A DNA stretch of 64,000 nt from Rhodamnia argentea (lineage: Eukaryota; Streptophyta; Magnoliopsida; Myrtales; Myrtaceae), in assembly GCF_020921035.1 (NCBI RefSeq), contig NC_063157.1, positions 1,302,001-1,366,000 of the forward strand, in the 5' to 3' direction. The position numbers and the translations under genes were made by a program. Under the pieces are notes generated by a model. That model saw nothing but the letters and a program-made list of their open reading frames with translations. It did not search any database and was not told the origin of the DNA. Shown piece by piece: positions 1-13,640 of this stretch (position 1 is the first letter of the stretch; every line of letters begins with the position of its first letter).

Positions 1-114
1 ATTTTTCCTAAAGTAATAAAAGTGTACTTCAAATTCACACTTTTCAAAAGATAATTTTACAAAAACTTGGAAACTAAAATAACTGTTAGCATCATCAATA
101 TGTACTTGGATTCA

Positions 115-2041
<1,927 letters not shown>

Positions 2042-2230
2042 CCTCTCTCTCTCTCTCTCTAATACAATCTCTGCAACTCCAGTATTCGATCAGATTCACA
2101 TCAATCTCTCTTTCTCTCTCTCTCTCTCTAGCCAGAGCTTCCAAGCTTCTCTCCCAAACAGTCGTGGCGAAGCAGGAAGAAGCCGGACGGCGACGTTTCA
2201 ACGGTTAGGAGTCGAGGAGGGAGGAAGTGT
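2042..2230 (-). promoter_or_regulatory. Katanin 5' leader and proximal promoter with CT microsatellites
   Basis: Directly upstream of the katanin start codon are two pyrimidine runs (about 2041-2060 and 2104-2131), read as GA repeats on the gene's strand. GA/CT-rich leaders are common in plant housekeeping genes and can be BPC-factor targets; that role is inference. No clear TATA box was found, so the transcription start is unknown. Confidence 0.45.
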
Positions 2231-3390
2231 GCGCATTGACTCGTTTGCCCTCGCCACTTTGAGCTATTTACTATCTCAGTCCGTAGGTTTTTCGAATTGC
2301 ATTTGGGCCTTGGGAGGCTTTTGATCGTTTCACATAAAGAGCAAAAGATTGTCGACCGTTGGATCTGTAGGCCCCTAACTTCTCCCTTTTGCCTTTCGAA
2401 CTGCTAAAGGCCCAGATCCATGTTTCAAATTCAAATCCGAAGGATTTACTTTCTTTTATATATAATTCTAGATTATAAAGTAAAATTGACAAAAAAAAAC
2501 TGTTTTCTGAAGAATCATTTTTCAAATTTCTGATGTTTGGATGACGGAAAACTGGTCGATCTACAGAAAAACGTTTTTCGTGGGTGAAAAACTCCCAACT
2601 TAGATCAGGGAAAAACAACTTCCCTTGCTAGCAAGTAAGAAGCCACTTTTCCTGAACTACCAAACAAATGAAAACTAACCGTTTCCCTCGAAAGTTATTT
2701 CCAAGAAAAATATCTTCGTTTATCATAAAGTTTCCCTCAAAACGGATGTACCCTTAAATTCTCGATCAATTTCATTCGTCGCCACTTTGGTTTCTTTATA
2801 TCAAAAAGAGTTAAAACTATGTCGGCATATAAAGTAATAGGTTATTGTCCCTAGTCTTCTTTTGAGTCTCACAATTCATGCACCACACGGCTCCGGTAAA
2901 GAGAGAATCCCCACGAGCTACCCTACTTTCGACACCTTAGGCCTTGATTAGGATTTCCTTCGTTTTTATGGAAAATGTGGATGGACAAATGTTTTATTTT
3001 CACGATTGGCATTGCTTTATTCATCGGGGGTCGTCATTGCACACAGCAAAGGAGAGAAGGAATAGCCTAGACGGCTTTGCTAATTAGGAAAATTTCCTTT
3101 TCGAGCAGGTCGCCGTCATAACATGAACAGGTAAAATGGAGTTTGCCCCCCTTGAGCTCGTCCGCTTTGATCCATTCTACCAAAGATGAATTTCAGCCCA
3201 CGCCTAACCTGAAACAATTGGCTGAACACATCATGTTCGTCCACTTGGGGCAAGTGCTCCCACATTTCTAGAACGCAAAGACTAGCTCTTATCTTGGTCT
3301 ACTGCGCCACATTAACTCGCAGCTCGTGACCGTAGTCTTCATGATGTGTTATGATGAAAAGCACGTGTTAGAGACTCCAATTTTATTTTT
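2231..3390. other. Intergenic; degraded foldback sequence at about 2480-2765, no gene
   Basis: No coding region is supported. About 2480-2765 contains half-conserved inverted stretches (runs of TTTTCTGAAGAATCATTTTTC type against AAGTTATTTCCAAGAAAAAT type) resembling the TTTCGCGAAAA-type MITEs seen elsewhere in the window. Terminal repeats and target duplication cannot be defined. The rest is AT-rich with no recognisable feature. Confidence 0.4.
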
Positions 3391-3394
3391 TTGT

Positions 3395-3625
3395 TTCGTC
3401 GTAAAGATATTCATAAAAGCGGAGAATTAAGAGATTCTTTACAAGAAGAGCCCCGACAAGGGGGCGTCTAAACGAAGAAGCTCCCAAAGGGGTCGTGGAG
3501 GTAAAGAGACTCAAGATACCGGAACACCGTTTACGCGGTGCGGCTTAGCTAACCAATCAGCCACAAGGTTTGTATTTCGACTGCAATGGGCCACCGAGAG
3601 GTTATCGTCTTGGGCTGGTAGAACT
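3395..3625 (-). pseudogene. Remnant of a non-LTR retrotransposon RNase H-like C-terminus
   Basis: Reading the minus strand from about 3625 gives DDNLSVAHCSRNTNLVADWL, then LAKPHR. This is the end of the plant RVT_3/RNase H fold that closes LINE-type polyproteins: a basic/aromatic strand followed by N-x-x-A-D-x-L-A. A short Leu/Pro-rich tail follows (PLWELLRLDAP) with a stop codon inside it, so the piece is dead. Only the last domain is present; no reverse transcriptase or endonuclease is found beside it. It could instead be a domesticated RNase H-like gene tail, but the internal stop and lack of flanking exons favour a retrotransposon relic. Confidence 0.6.
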
Positions 3626-4019
3626 CCAATTCAAAACCCTAATTATGGAATTAAAAGAGGCTAAATGTATATCCGTAGTACAAAAGGCAGATGATCGGAG
3701 ACAATGAACCGTGGAGAGATCGAAGCTCTCTTATTTTCTGTGTGTATTCATGTCATCAAAGCCCTCGAAATACCGAAAACTGTGGCATAATCCTAAACCT
3801 AGGAGCTGAGATCTAAAAAACCCTTTGTACATCAAGCATACATAATCCCAGGATGCTCTCTCTTGGGAAGCTTGCTGTCCACTCTTTTTTTTCAACTTGA
3901 ACTTGTGCACCCGGACTGTGTCCTTAGACCTGCATTTGACACAAACTACGATCATCATAACCAAGAAAACTTATTATCTTAGAGGTATGCAAGGAAGACA
4001 AATTCGTGCATCTATCTTG
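3626..4019. other. Spacer downstream of the Aux/IAA gene, probably including its 3' UTR
   Basis: About 390 bases between the LINE relic and the Aux/IAA stop codon. Its longest open frame has no family features. The part nearest 4019 should hold the Aux/IAA 3' UTR, but I cannot place a poly(A) signal with confidence. Confidence 0.3.
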
Positions 4020-4980
4020 TTAGTGTTTTCGCCGGGTTTCCGGTCGCGAGGAAGAAGCGTGTGGATTACCTAAACCGGTGGCGTCGGAGCTCTTCATGAA
4101 CCGCAGCCGCTTGCACGATTCGACAAACATCCTGATACAGCGGAAAACGGCGATCCTCGGCTCAACACAGGATGTCTCAAATATGAACAGCAAGAAAGAT
4201 GGAAAAAAAGAAAAAACCAAGGAAAATGACCCGAAAAAAACTCACTTCCAAGGCACGTCTCCAACCAGCATCCAGTCCCCATCTTTGTCCTCATAAGTAG
4301 GCAAAAATTCAACACCATTTGGCGGGTCAATGATCTTCCTCTCGCTTGCATAATTGCCTGCAACAGTTTTCCCAAGAACCCCCATTACAACTTCATCTAC
4401 ATACCCAGTCACTTTCTGGTTGCTGCAGTATAAAAAAGAAAAAACTTACAGATGGAGAAGCAAGAGAAGAGCTTCTCAAGAGCAGTCAAAAGCTGTTGGT
4501 AACTCTCGTAGGCCTCCAGATCCACCTTTCTCAGATACGGAGCTCCGTCCACAGCCACCTTCACGTACTTGCGGCTCTTCATCACGCTCTTCCTGAACGT
4601 TTTCACCGGTGGCCACCCCACAGCTTGCGTCCTGTATCTCGAATGGTGTTTTTGTGTAAAGGAAAGGAGAAATTATTGCTAAACATCAGTATTCGAGACA
4701 GGGGTCTGGATCAAAATTCTTACTTGGGTGCGGGAGGTTTAGCTGCGCCGGCAACTTCGTCCTTGAGCCGCACGCCCCCCGTGGTAGAATTTTCGGCTTC
4801 GTCGCCACCGACAGCTGATGCGCCGAGAGCGAAATCGACGGTCTGGGAAAATCCCCGTTTCGTGCCCGATTTCCCCCGGGTCTCGCCCGGCAGCCCTAGC
4901 CGGAGCTCGGTGATCTCCTCCAAGCTCATGTCCGGATTATCCTCAACTTCCGACGCCTTCTTCGCCTTCTCCGACGCCAT
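4020..4980 (-). CDS. Aux/IAA auxin-response repressor, four exons
   Basis: Short-lived nuclear repressor. It recruits TOPLESS through an EAR motif, binds ARF transcription factors through a PB1 domain, and is degraded when auxin bridges it to TIR1/AFB. Exons: 4724-4980, 4450-4631, 4246-4411 and 4020-4131 (717 nt, 238 aa plus TAA). Domain I is TELRLGLPG (LxLxL at residues 26-30). Domain II has the degron core VGWPPV at about 90-95, followed by K rather than the usual R. Domains III/IV are [19 protein letters not shown] and [20 protein letters not shown] long linker ([20 protein letters not shown]) separates III from IV. The tail after [15 protein letters not shown] is unlike the common SEAIGLAPR ending. 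The exon 2/3 junction fits the frame only if the acceptor AAAG at 4412 is used; the nearer CAG acceptor creates a stop. The family is certain; the exact orthologue is not. Confidence 0.92.
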
Positions 4981-5065
4981 CTTCGCTCTTCGGCCTCACA
5001 GGTTACGCTTGAAATGAGGATTTCTTCTTGTTGAGTCGCCTTCAGACAGCAGTACAAAGCATAGA

Positions 5066-5202
5066 GAGACACGAGATGATGAATTTGACTAACGCGTCTA
5101 GCTTATAATGTGAACTCTTTCGTCCCCTTGTCTAAGCATACATCATTCAGGGAAGTGACATGACCGGCAAAATGATGGAGCCATTCCCATCGGGACACGT
5201 GT
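5066..5202 (-). promoter_or_regulatory. Candidate Aux/IAA promoter elements: TATA, TGTCTC, G-box
   Basis: About 125 bases above the start codon is TTATAA (5103-5108) in a CATTATAAGC context on the gene's strand, a plausible TATA box. TGTCTC, the canonical auxin response element, reads on the minus strand at 5066-5071, between TATA and ATG. A palindromic G-box, ACACGTGT, lies at 5195-5202. Auxin induction of Aux/IAA genes through ARF sites is known for the family. A single TGTCTC downstream of the TATA box is only suggestive here. Confidence 0.4.
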
Positions 5203-5299
5203 GCCGCGAGGAGCGGCTGTGATCCGTCCATGTAGGCGACAAGACAACGTGTGACGGGCGAAGCGTGTGACTAGGATGTGAGTGGCACGAAAGTTTAGG

Positions 5300-6340
5300 G
5301 GCCTTTAGTTGGTCGGTTCGACCGGGTCGCTCTCGATGGGTTCTCGTGTCTAATCATATTTGGCTTTGCTTAAGAGTAGCTTTAGTGTTTTTTTGGTGGT
5401 TGAACCAACTTTAATGCTTGATATGTGGACTGATGGCATCCGGGTGTTTCATTCATCTCTTCAAGTTCCAACCAATGAGCACACATTAATCTTTTTTAAC
5501 CATATGGTTTCAATTCACGATAGTAATAATCGAGGTAATTTCCTCTAGATCTTTGTGATTACGAAGCCCTCAAAGATCATTGTAACTTAGGAATAGTTCC
5601 ACGTTTCTCTCCATGGAATGGACTGCAAACCTCGAGGATTATATTTTATGTCGGTCCGATGCCAACCCTCAAACCCCTCAATTCCCCCCAACTTAATTTT
5701 TCTTTCCCCGATAGGAGAGAAATACCATAAAGACTTATAAAAGCCTAACTTCCAGCTTTTCATTGAGCCCTTTAAGGACCAGCTAATGAGCATATATTAG
5801 CCTTGTTTTAGGCATCGCTCCAATGCACTTTAATCGTCTAAACCTCCCACTAGGAAACTTTAAATTTAATTACACATTAGTCTATATGTCATCGGTAGGT
5901 ATTTGAAAAACAAAAGGATCTAGAGGCCCTTCTTCCATTTTAATCGCACATGAAAATAAGCTATACATGCCAGACACATGGTTAATAAGTGCGTTTGCTA
6001 AGCATACTCGATGCCGGATGATACAGATTTCGAGATATATATGACGTAAAAAGCCAAATAAAGCGAGTGCATTGAAAATTGTAAAGTTGGTTTCTGTTGG
6101 TTCTCCTTTTATTGTTGATGAAACCCGATATTTACGGTAACGTGTATTGCGCGTCACATGTTATGGTGGTAGCATGCGAAATTTCATGGTAATTCGTACT
6201 TGGTCCACGAATTTTTTCAGTTTGAAATGCCACTATGAAGCAGGCCATTAATTGAATGTTCTACTATTTCAGTGTACTGATACGGGCTGGTTGTACTATG
6301 CCTAACCTACCTGGGAAAGTCCACGAGTACTCGAACCGGT
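5300..6340. other. Intergenic; nothing recognisable
   Basis: AT-rich sequence with short open frames on both strands and none with family features. I see no RNA gene or terminal-repeat structure here. Confidence 0.4.
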
Positions 6341-6374
6341 GTAATGAGTCTCCTTGGCCTCCTTCACGTGAATT

Positions 6375-6855
6375 GTTTCTCTATTTTTTATTTATTATTA
6401 TTTTTTTTTTTGGCTAAGGGCAAAAGCCACCAAAGATTTCAAAATATGCCTTTTTATGACATATTTGCCCTAAATTTTTTTTCCGTGACATCAAAAATTT
6501 TAAATTTGTACATATGTAACACATTTACCCTCCATTAAAATTCTATCAATGATAACCGTTAAAAATCTGCTTACACGGGCATCGAGAAACAAACGGAGTT
6601 GACATGGCGCCCATGTGACTTAAGTGAAAATAAAAACGACGTTATTTTGGCTAAAAATTTATCTAAAACAGCCTTGATAGAAGGTAAAGGTGTCACATAG
6701 GTACAAGTTTTTGGTTTTTTCTTTTTACGTCACAAGAAAATGTTTACGATAAATGTGTCACAATAAGAACAATTTGAAATTTTTGATGTCACAAAAAAAA
6801 AATTAGGATACTATATGCGTCACGGTAAGCATAATTCGCGTTTTTTTTTTCCTTT
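6375..6855. repeat. Foldback (MITE-like) element with GTCACA-rich arms
   Basis: The left arm (about 6375-6540: GACATATTTGCCCTAAAT, GTGACATCAAAAATTTT, TGTAACACATTTACCCT) recurs inverted in the right arm (about 6690-6855: GATAAATGTGTCACAAT, AAATTTTTGATGTCAC). The unit phrase in each arm is repeated with small changes. A half copy of the same family lies at about 44860-45005. Arms are diverged, so ends and target duplication are not fixed. Confidence 0.6.
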
Positions 6856-6859
6856 TTCT

Positions 6860-8570
6860 AATTATTTGGGGTAAAGGAGGCCTAAAAGACCTAAAGTAGG
6901 ACATTATCATTACATGAATTGTTTCTTTATTTCACTGAAACATGTAATTAGACATGCCGGAGGGAAAACTTTTCGAAATTCACGATGTTTACACCAATAT
7001 AGCCGCCAATCCATTTAGTGCACACCACATAACTTCAAGTTGCCGTCGTGAAGAGAGTAGGAATTCCATATCTTGGTGCATTGTAGACACCAAACGATGA
7101 AACCAATATTCTCATAACATTGAAAAATCTGGTAGTTTTTTTTTAGTTTATTTAATAACCTCGAGCTTCATAGATCTTATGATTAATAATTAAAAAAATT
7201 AAAAGTTGGTTGGACATGCGTAATATTTTTTTCAATGCACGATCAACACAGTGAATATTCGATATTAAAAATCTCACAAGCACCTTACTTAGAAAATGGA
7301 TTTCAACGATGTTGGAAATAATCGTCATCAAATAGCTTGGCTAAGTTTAGCTTTCAAATGTAGATGGAATCGAGTAAAGCTAAATTATGAGATCGAATCT
7401 CTCGTGGTAATCCGCAGTTAAATCGATTAATCTTTTAGTTTTACCTAGAAGATTTATATCCCATGGCCCAGAAAAAAAGGTTTATCAGCAGTCACAAGGT
7501 TCGGTTCGAATTATTACCTCCATTCATTAACTGCCCAACATATTAATAATAACAGTAGTAGTAATGATAATTATGATAATGTTCTGTAAAATAATAATCG
7601 TTACAAACATTATTATAACAAATCATCACTCGATATTCAGTGCTTGGAAAAAAAAAAAGGACTCGTAAGTAAAAGGACGGTGGGGTCCACGTGTTTGGGT
7701 TCTTGGGGAAAAGTCAACTTCATCCGCAAGGGAAGAAAATAGGGTACTGAAATGCTTTCTTTTTTTTTTTTTTTTTTCCCCCTTTTCTCTTTTTGTGGGG
7801 GAAACGCGGGTCCCACGTAGTGGCCATGTGATCATGTCGGCTTGTCGTCCAAATGTCGCTTTCGCATTTGTCCCTGCTAGATCTCGCGGTCGGACGGTTC
7901 CATCACCGGCGCGTGGCAGGTTTGACCCCGTCCGCGCACGCGGCTTTGGATCCTTCGTCCCACCGGATTAGCAGGTTCTTCCCCTCACGCCGCTCCTCCT
8001 CAAAAATTTAGAAAATTTCAAAATACAAATACATCGTGTGTAAAACTAAGGGGCCAATTCATGCTTCGTGAGAAATCCATATGTTTCCGATTTTGCAAAA
8101 GATGATGTACGAGCAGCGATATCCGAATTAAGTCAAAAGCGAAACTTATTTCGGATGGACTGATTAATCATGTTAGATTCAATAAATAAATGAAAAGATA
8201 GAATTCATCTTAATTAGCATATGATTATAGCATCCTCTGATTTTTAAAATATTAAACAGTTCAAAACATGATTATTAATATCCCGTATGTTATGGCCACC
8301 AAGTTAAAGAATGTACTTTCTATATTAATTTATGTTTAAAAGTGATCGGAGGATCCTACCCTCCCCACGTTTACATGAAAAAGAGATGTCATAAAGTGAA
8401 TTTCGAAATTATAGAATTCTAGAATGGGTCGGCTAGATCTAAACGATTATATAACAAGACAATAAAATGTTGCGTACATCAAAATCTTCCAATTTCGTGA
8501 AAGGAACGTGTAAAAGGAAAAACATCTTGACGATGAATTTTCATAAGATATAACGGAAGACCAACTTTCT
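6860..8570. other. Intergenic with a GC-rich patch near 7840-8000; no gene
   Basis: Mostly AT-rich with homopolymer runs (for example a T tract near 7757). The stretch at about 7800-8000 is GC-rich and contains CACGTAGTGGCCATGTG-type sequence, but no open frame there resembles a known protein. It may be an old promoter or leader; I cannot show that. Confidence 0.3.
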
Positions 8571-8946
8571 TGATTCGCCTAAGTCGTAAGTGAGTGAATA
8601 TTTTCCTTTTATCCCTCAGTAACTAAATTGATTCTTGGGCAATTCGCCTATAACCAAAACTCCGATAATTCACTCCGGACGTAGGATATTACTATACTAC
8701 CCTATCCGGCGGTAGCCATCCGAAGATGACATGGAATCTACCTTCTCCACCATTACCACTCTAAATTGAGAGAAGATACTTTCCTTCCCTTCATCCTAGG
8801 GAATACCCTCGAATTTTACGTCCCGAATTCGGATAAAACAGGTTTAAGAACTTTACTCATGTCTAGATTCGCCTGTATTATAAGTGAGTGAATATTTTTC
8901 TTTTATCCATCAGGCATATGTAACTAAATTGCTTCTTGGGCAATTG
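8571..8946. repeat. Pair of about 80-bp direct repeats
   Basis: 8571-8649 and 8865-8946 share GATTCGCC, TAAGTGAGTGAATATTTT, CTTTTATCC and TAACTAAATTG/TTCTTGGGCAATT in the same order, about 295 bases apart. The second copy carries a small insertion (GCATATG). They are probably a local duplication or the ends of a short decayed element. No terminal TG/CA or target duplication was found. Confidence 0.6.
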
Positions 8947-8949
8947 GTA

Positions 8950-11055
8950 ACTTTAGTCCTCTGAAAAAAAAAAAAATGGGGATGAGAAGCCATAATCACC
9001 ACTCAAATTATGTCTTGTCATGACTACGAATGTTGTGGGCGTCTCCCCCATTTTCATTAAACCCAACACAACCATATAACGACGGGCGCATGCTCAACTC
9101 AACTTTGTACAAAAAAGTGAACCGAAGATAGTGGCGACAAAACGTGCCATGCCATTCCCTCTTTTTTTTGTAATTACAGTCCGCACTCAAAAAGATTTTT
9201 TTTTTTTCCTTTTTTAAAGATCTGTCCTTTTGGAGCACTTATTAAGTTACCTTAATAAGGAAACTTTATTCCTTTGGGAATAACGGGTAGGCTCTGAAAC
9301 CCGACTAAAAAAACATGATAAATTTCAGGTTTCAAAAATTAGGAATTGAATTTAACATGATAGATTTCGGGTTCCCGGCCTAGAACCTATCCACTCTAGA
9401 AGCAAGCGATCACCCCTGCCTAACACAGTGGAAAGGAGAATAACGTGAATTGCGATTTGCAACACAAGTAAAACTTGCAAACATGCCCAAAAGCTCAGCA
9501 AGCTCAGAACGCGCAAAGATAACCTCTCGATATTTTTCCCAAAATCCAATGTCGAAAGTGATGGCAAAACCATATTTTCCCCCTAATCTCGAATCTCGTA
9601 GTCGTAGCAAAATGCTATTAGATGACAAATCAAGCTTAATCCGCCATGGATTATCGATCCGATTATCATATTTTTCTGCAAAGATCCGATTATCATATTA
9701 TCGGATCTGGTTTAAGTGTTTCACCTTATAATGAAAGAGCAGTCCATTGCCATTGGGCACATACACAGGCTCGTGGTCACGAACATGCATGTGTCTACCT
9801 CCAATGCAGCTGAAAATGTACTTCGAAGGCCATAACGTTATTCAAAAGTCAAGGGTTTCTTCTTGACCCGGCAGGTGTTCCCTTCGGTTGACAAGGCAAC
9901 TTAAGATTCAACGGCGCACAATTTCTCTTCCTCCTAAGACTTTGTATTAAGCCTCGACAAGCCCTAAGTTGTTGGCCATATGATGAATATTCAGCTCAAC
10001 TTCTTGACGCCAAGTTCACGAAAGATCAATTCCACGTGAATTTTATCAATTCCGATGCGAATGAACCGCCTTTCAAACATATCGGAAAGAAATTTGATTC
10101 AAAAGGTTTAGAATGAAATTGGCATAGAATAAAAGATTTATGACTGGATTGATAAATAATAAAAAAGTTTATGATTGAGTTGGCATAATTAAAATGTTTA
10201 GTCTTGAATTGACCACCGTACAATAGCTATAATACTTTTTGGATAATTTTCCCTTTAAACATATCGAGAAGGACTTGCCTAGCAAGATCGACGACATAAT
10301 CTTTATGGAACCAGATCATGATACACGACTGATTCCCTCATATAATACCCGCTAATCTCGACAAGACACGTTTGCCCTTTGAGCGGTTTGATACGACGCA
10401 CGAAAACCAATCCACAAATGTCAGCTCGGACCGCGACACGCACCATCGTTGGTCCGTGCCATTTAAACCGGCGGAGAGGGATGGTGGGGCAGAGACATTG
10501 GACACAGGACGTCGACCCCATTACGCGTGTGAACAACACGTGAAAACTACCCGAAGAGCGCCCTGATAGCCCTGCCGCATCAACCGGGGCGAAAGAAGAT
10601 AAAGATGAAGAAGGCCTTTTCACTTCTTGCCAACAATTTTCTCGGATTTTTCTTCCCCCATGCCGCAATCGAGTTGAAGAAGGGCGGGGCCACGAATCGT
10701 TTTCTCGACAGATTCCCGGAAAATTCAGGTGGTTGCTGTTCTAGAAACTTGGTTGTTGCTAGGGTTATCTCTTTTGTTATCATCACGTGGAAGATGGGCG
10801 TGTTGTTGGTAAGAGAAGGAGCAGTTCCAGCCGATGCAACGCGTGGAGAGAACAAGGTCGGAACAAGACAAATCGTTTTAAAAAAAATTTGGTTCTAGTT
10901 TCCTTGGAATTGCATAACAAACTTCAACTTATTTTCATCAATGTGTTTTTCCTTCTACCTTTTGACTTCTTTCTTCGTCGAAATCGGACTTTCATTTGAC
11001 ATTTAGCATGCTTCAAATCTTTTTTTAATTTTTCTTTTTTTTGCATGGAGATGAT
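8950..11055. other. Intergenic; F1 repeat half copy at about 10120-10255, no gene
   Basis: The stretch 10120-10255 repeats the F1 arm phrase (TTTATGACTGGATTG, TTTATGATTGAGTTGGCATA, TTTTTGGATAATTTTCCCTT), so it is a half element. Other open frames, including one on the plus strand at 10605-10898, show no recognised family, and their composition does not suggest coding. Confidence 0.4.
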
Positions 11056-11056
11056 G

Positions 11057-11613
11057 GGAAAATTGTCTAAAAAAATCTTGTACCTATTGCACTTTTGTCA
11101 ATTTAATCATAAACATTTTAATTTTCTTAGTACGATTCTGTCTCTACTCATTTTCGTGTTTTGCCAATTGAGTCTGTTCGGCCAATTTTGACAAAAAACC
11201 ACCGACGTGGACGTCGGCCATCCTACGTGGCTCGGCTTGCGCTAACGTGGATAAATTTTTAATAATATTTTTTCCGAATTTTCTTTTCTTTTCTTTTCTT
11301 TATCCTTCTTCCTTTGCTAGTTAACATCCAGGCCTAAAAACCGACAGAGGAAGAAGGGAAAAAAAAAGAAAAGAAAAAATCAATGAAAATTAAATTTTTA
11401 TAGAACATATTATAAAAATTGTCCATGTGAGCGCTGGTCAAGCCACGTTGGACAATCGGCGTCCACGTTAACAATACCCGGCTAAAATTGATATGATGAA
11501 CTTAATTGAAAAAAAAAAACTTAAAACTGTTTAGAACTCAATTGATATAATTAAAAGTCTTGAACATAATTGACAAAGGTACGATAAGTATAGGACTTTT
11601 TCGGACAATTTTC
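11057..11613. mobile_element. F1 foldback MITE (Mutator-type), copy 1
   Basis: The left end GGGAAAATTGTC and the right end GGACAATTTTCC are inverted. Each arm repeats the F1 phrase (left: TATTGCACTTTTGTCAATTTAATCATAAAC; right: the same idea inverted, ending near 11613). Inner arms carry the family core GTGGACGTCGGCCATCCTACGTGGC and its inverse GGACAATCGGCGTCCACGTTAAC. The centre is a polypyrimidine/polypurine pair. No target duplication is clear for this copy. Confidence 0.75.
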
Positions 11614-13558
11614 CTTTCCTTTTGGCATGGATTCAAAAATGGTTTTCTTAATTGGTTTATGCCCCACAAAGTCAACCGTGAATGAGATGTGTTATCATGC
11701 CTTACTAAGGGAAGTTCAACGTTAAAAAAACAAACTAATTGCACACGTCAAAAAGTAAAAATTAATACCTTGAAAATCCTAAATTTTCCTCATTTCGTTG
11801 TTATAAAGTTCCTTTGTAAATACCCTGATGTTTTTTTTTCCTTTTTGTTCCTTTGTTGAGTCAAAAAGAATGCATGGATTTCTATGCTCCCCCACATCAA
11901 CGATTCCCCAAACAAAGGCGAGTTTCTAGAATAAAAAGGAGGATAGAAAATTCCTCCTCGTTGAACCGAAAAAAGGGACATGGAGGGCACCTATAACTTT
12001 CCGAAAGTAGCAAGAAGATTAAAAAAAAAAAAAAAACAAGAGACCGGCGTACGTAAAAGCTTACGAACAACCACCAAATCAGCAGATTTGATTCCGCGTA
12101 AAAGAGATTTGTGGTTGGAAAAAAGTTGGACCCAAAGAATAATTCCTAGTGCAACTTTCTGCCGTGCAAAAAGACATGGGAACGAGATCTAAGCCACGAA
12201 AGGCGATGTCTTCGATGGAGAATTCCTTAACCCGACATTATTGTCTCTGTCTCCTCGAAAACGTGGAAAAGCAAGTGATTAGCAAATGTGGTTTGTTAAA
12301 TTGATGTTGAACCTCATAGGATGCGCACTCTTCTAATGAAACCACTTAAGGTACTAAACCAAGACGTCTTCGCCGAAAGAAGGAATTCGAAGGGGGTCCG
12401 AACCCCGTTCGCGACGATCGATTCTTCGCGGAACTTGCATGATCTCGACCGGGCTTGAAATGCCTCGGTCGAACAACGGACATGCTTGCTTGGGTAAAAA
12501 CGGGGAAAAGCAACAAACGCCCCCCTTAATGGTGGCGATAATAGAGACTTAAGTAGATGAAAATTATAACATTGCTCGGGTCGTGTTTCTCATTGTCAAT
12601 GCCTTTCGTCTTGGGGTGAAGTGTTCCCTCTCGGGGAGACAAGAATGAGCGGTGAAGTCGAGGAAGCTTCGAAGCCAATAATGTCGTGCAACTGCTACGT
12701 GTTGTAAGAAAGTGGCTGGCAACGTGTGGTTCTTGAATCTTCCCTTGGCAGAAGTTATGAGGCCAAGTCCATCGGTTCGGATCTTACATGGGTGGTGGCC
12801 AAGGGCACCGATTCGTGGCAGCTTGCGGAATGCTCTTTCTCCGCAAGTTCGCTCTCTTTGGTTTTTTCTTCCTCGAAGTGTGATGCATCCTAAAAGCTAG
12901 CTCAAAAGATAAGGCGTAATTTGTCTTAAGTGGTGTTGGGTCTCTCTCGTCCAAAAAAAAAGAGACTTGTTGGTAATTTGAGTTTCGATATCGGTCTTAG
13001 ATGGTCTTGGCCCTCGCTCCTCCCAAAAGCTATCTCAAAGGATGAGGATTTGCCTCACACTTAAACCGATCACCAGCCCCCTCCACAACCGATATGGGAT
13101 AATCCCAACAATTTGTACATGTATTTACATTTATGACTTATTTGTAGCTACTCCTAATCCTGTCACTCTGAAGTCCGAACTAGAGGAGAGTTTGACCGAA
13201 CAAAATAAAACAGAATAGGGGAGAGTAGCTTGTTATTGTGTACATTCACAAAGGGTCGGTCGAAGTAGCTTGTGACTTTATACTCCGATTACCACTTAGT
13301 AGTTAGTACCCATGGAAGGGGGACCGCGAACATTTTTTTAGGTGTTCGAAGAGTTCCGAATACCAATTGAAATAAAAAAAATAAAGGGGCATGCCTCATT
13401 GGGGAGGGGGACTGTTCTCAATTTGATGATTGGGCTTCGCGGGGCTGTCTAAGGCCTAACAAGGCCCAAGGAATATGTTACCCAAGTAAGGCCCAGCCCA
13501 CTCTGCGATCGAATTTAAATCTTCAAAAAGATAATATTATCGATACTGTGACAGCTCG
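11614..13558. other. Intergenic; one duplicated motif near 12892-13066, no gene
   Basis: AAAAGCTAGCTCAAAAGATAAGG (start about 12892, shown as pattern) recurs at about 13024 with changes. It is followed by CTCACACTTAAACCGATC and CCGATATGGGATAATCCCAACA-like sequence, a tail often seen at the ends of old plant mobile elements. No protein family is recognisable in the open frames. Confidence 0.35.
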
Positions 13559-13640
13559 GTGGACGTGCCGGAGTGGTTATCGGGCATGACTAGAAATCAT
13601 GTGGGCTCTGCCCGCGCAGGTTCGAATCCTGCCGTTCACG
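13559..13640 (+). tRNA. tRNA-Ser (anticodon AGA)
   Basis: 82-nt cytosolic class II tRNA. The acceptor stem GTGGACG (13559-13565) pairs with CGTTCAC (13633-13639), with one G-T pair; the discriminator is G13640. The anticodon stem CATGA/TCATG closes the loop CTAGAAA, with anticodon AGA at 13592-13594. A GC-rich long variable arm follows, as expected for tRNA-Ser. The T arm is GCAGG-TTCGAAT-CCTGC and contains the B box. No intron is present. CCA is not encoded, as normal in eukaryotes. A long T tract begins about 30 bases downstream (13663 onward) and can serve as a Pol III terminator. It looks functional. Confidence 0.97.

Noticed and set aside
4346..5017. 223-codon plus-strand open frame over the Aux/IAA gene
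   Set aside because: It is the antisense shadow of exons 1-2. The minus-strand exons have family motifs and proper splice sites; this frame has none.
10605..10898. 97-codon plus-strand frame starting with a hydrophobic stretch
   Set aside because: Could look like a signal peptide, but no cysteine pattern, family phrase or neighbouring exons support it.
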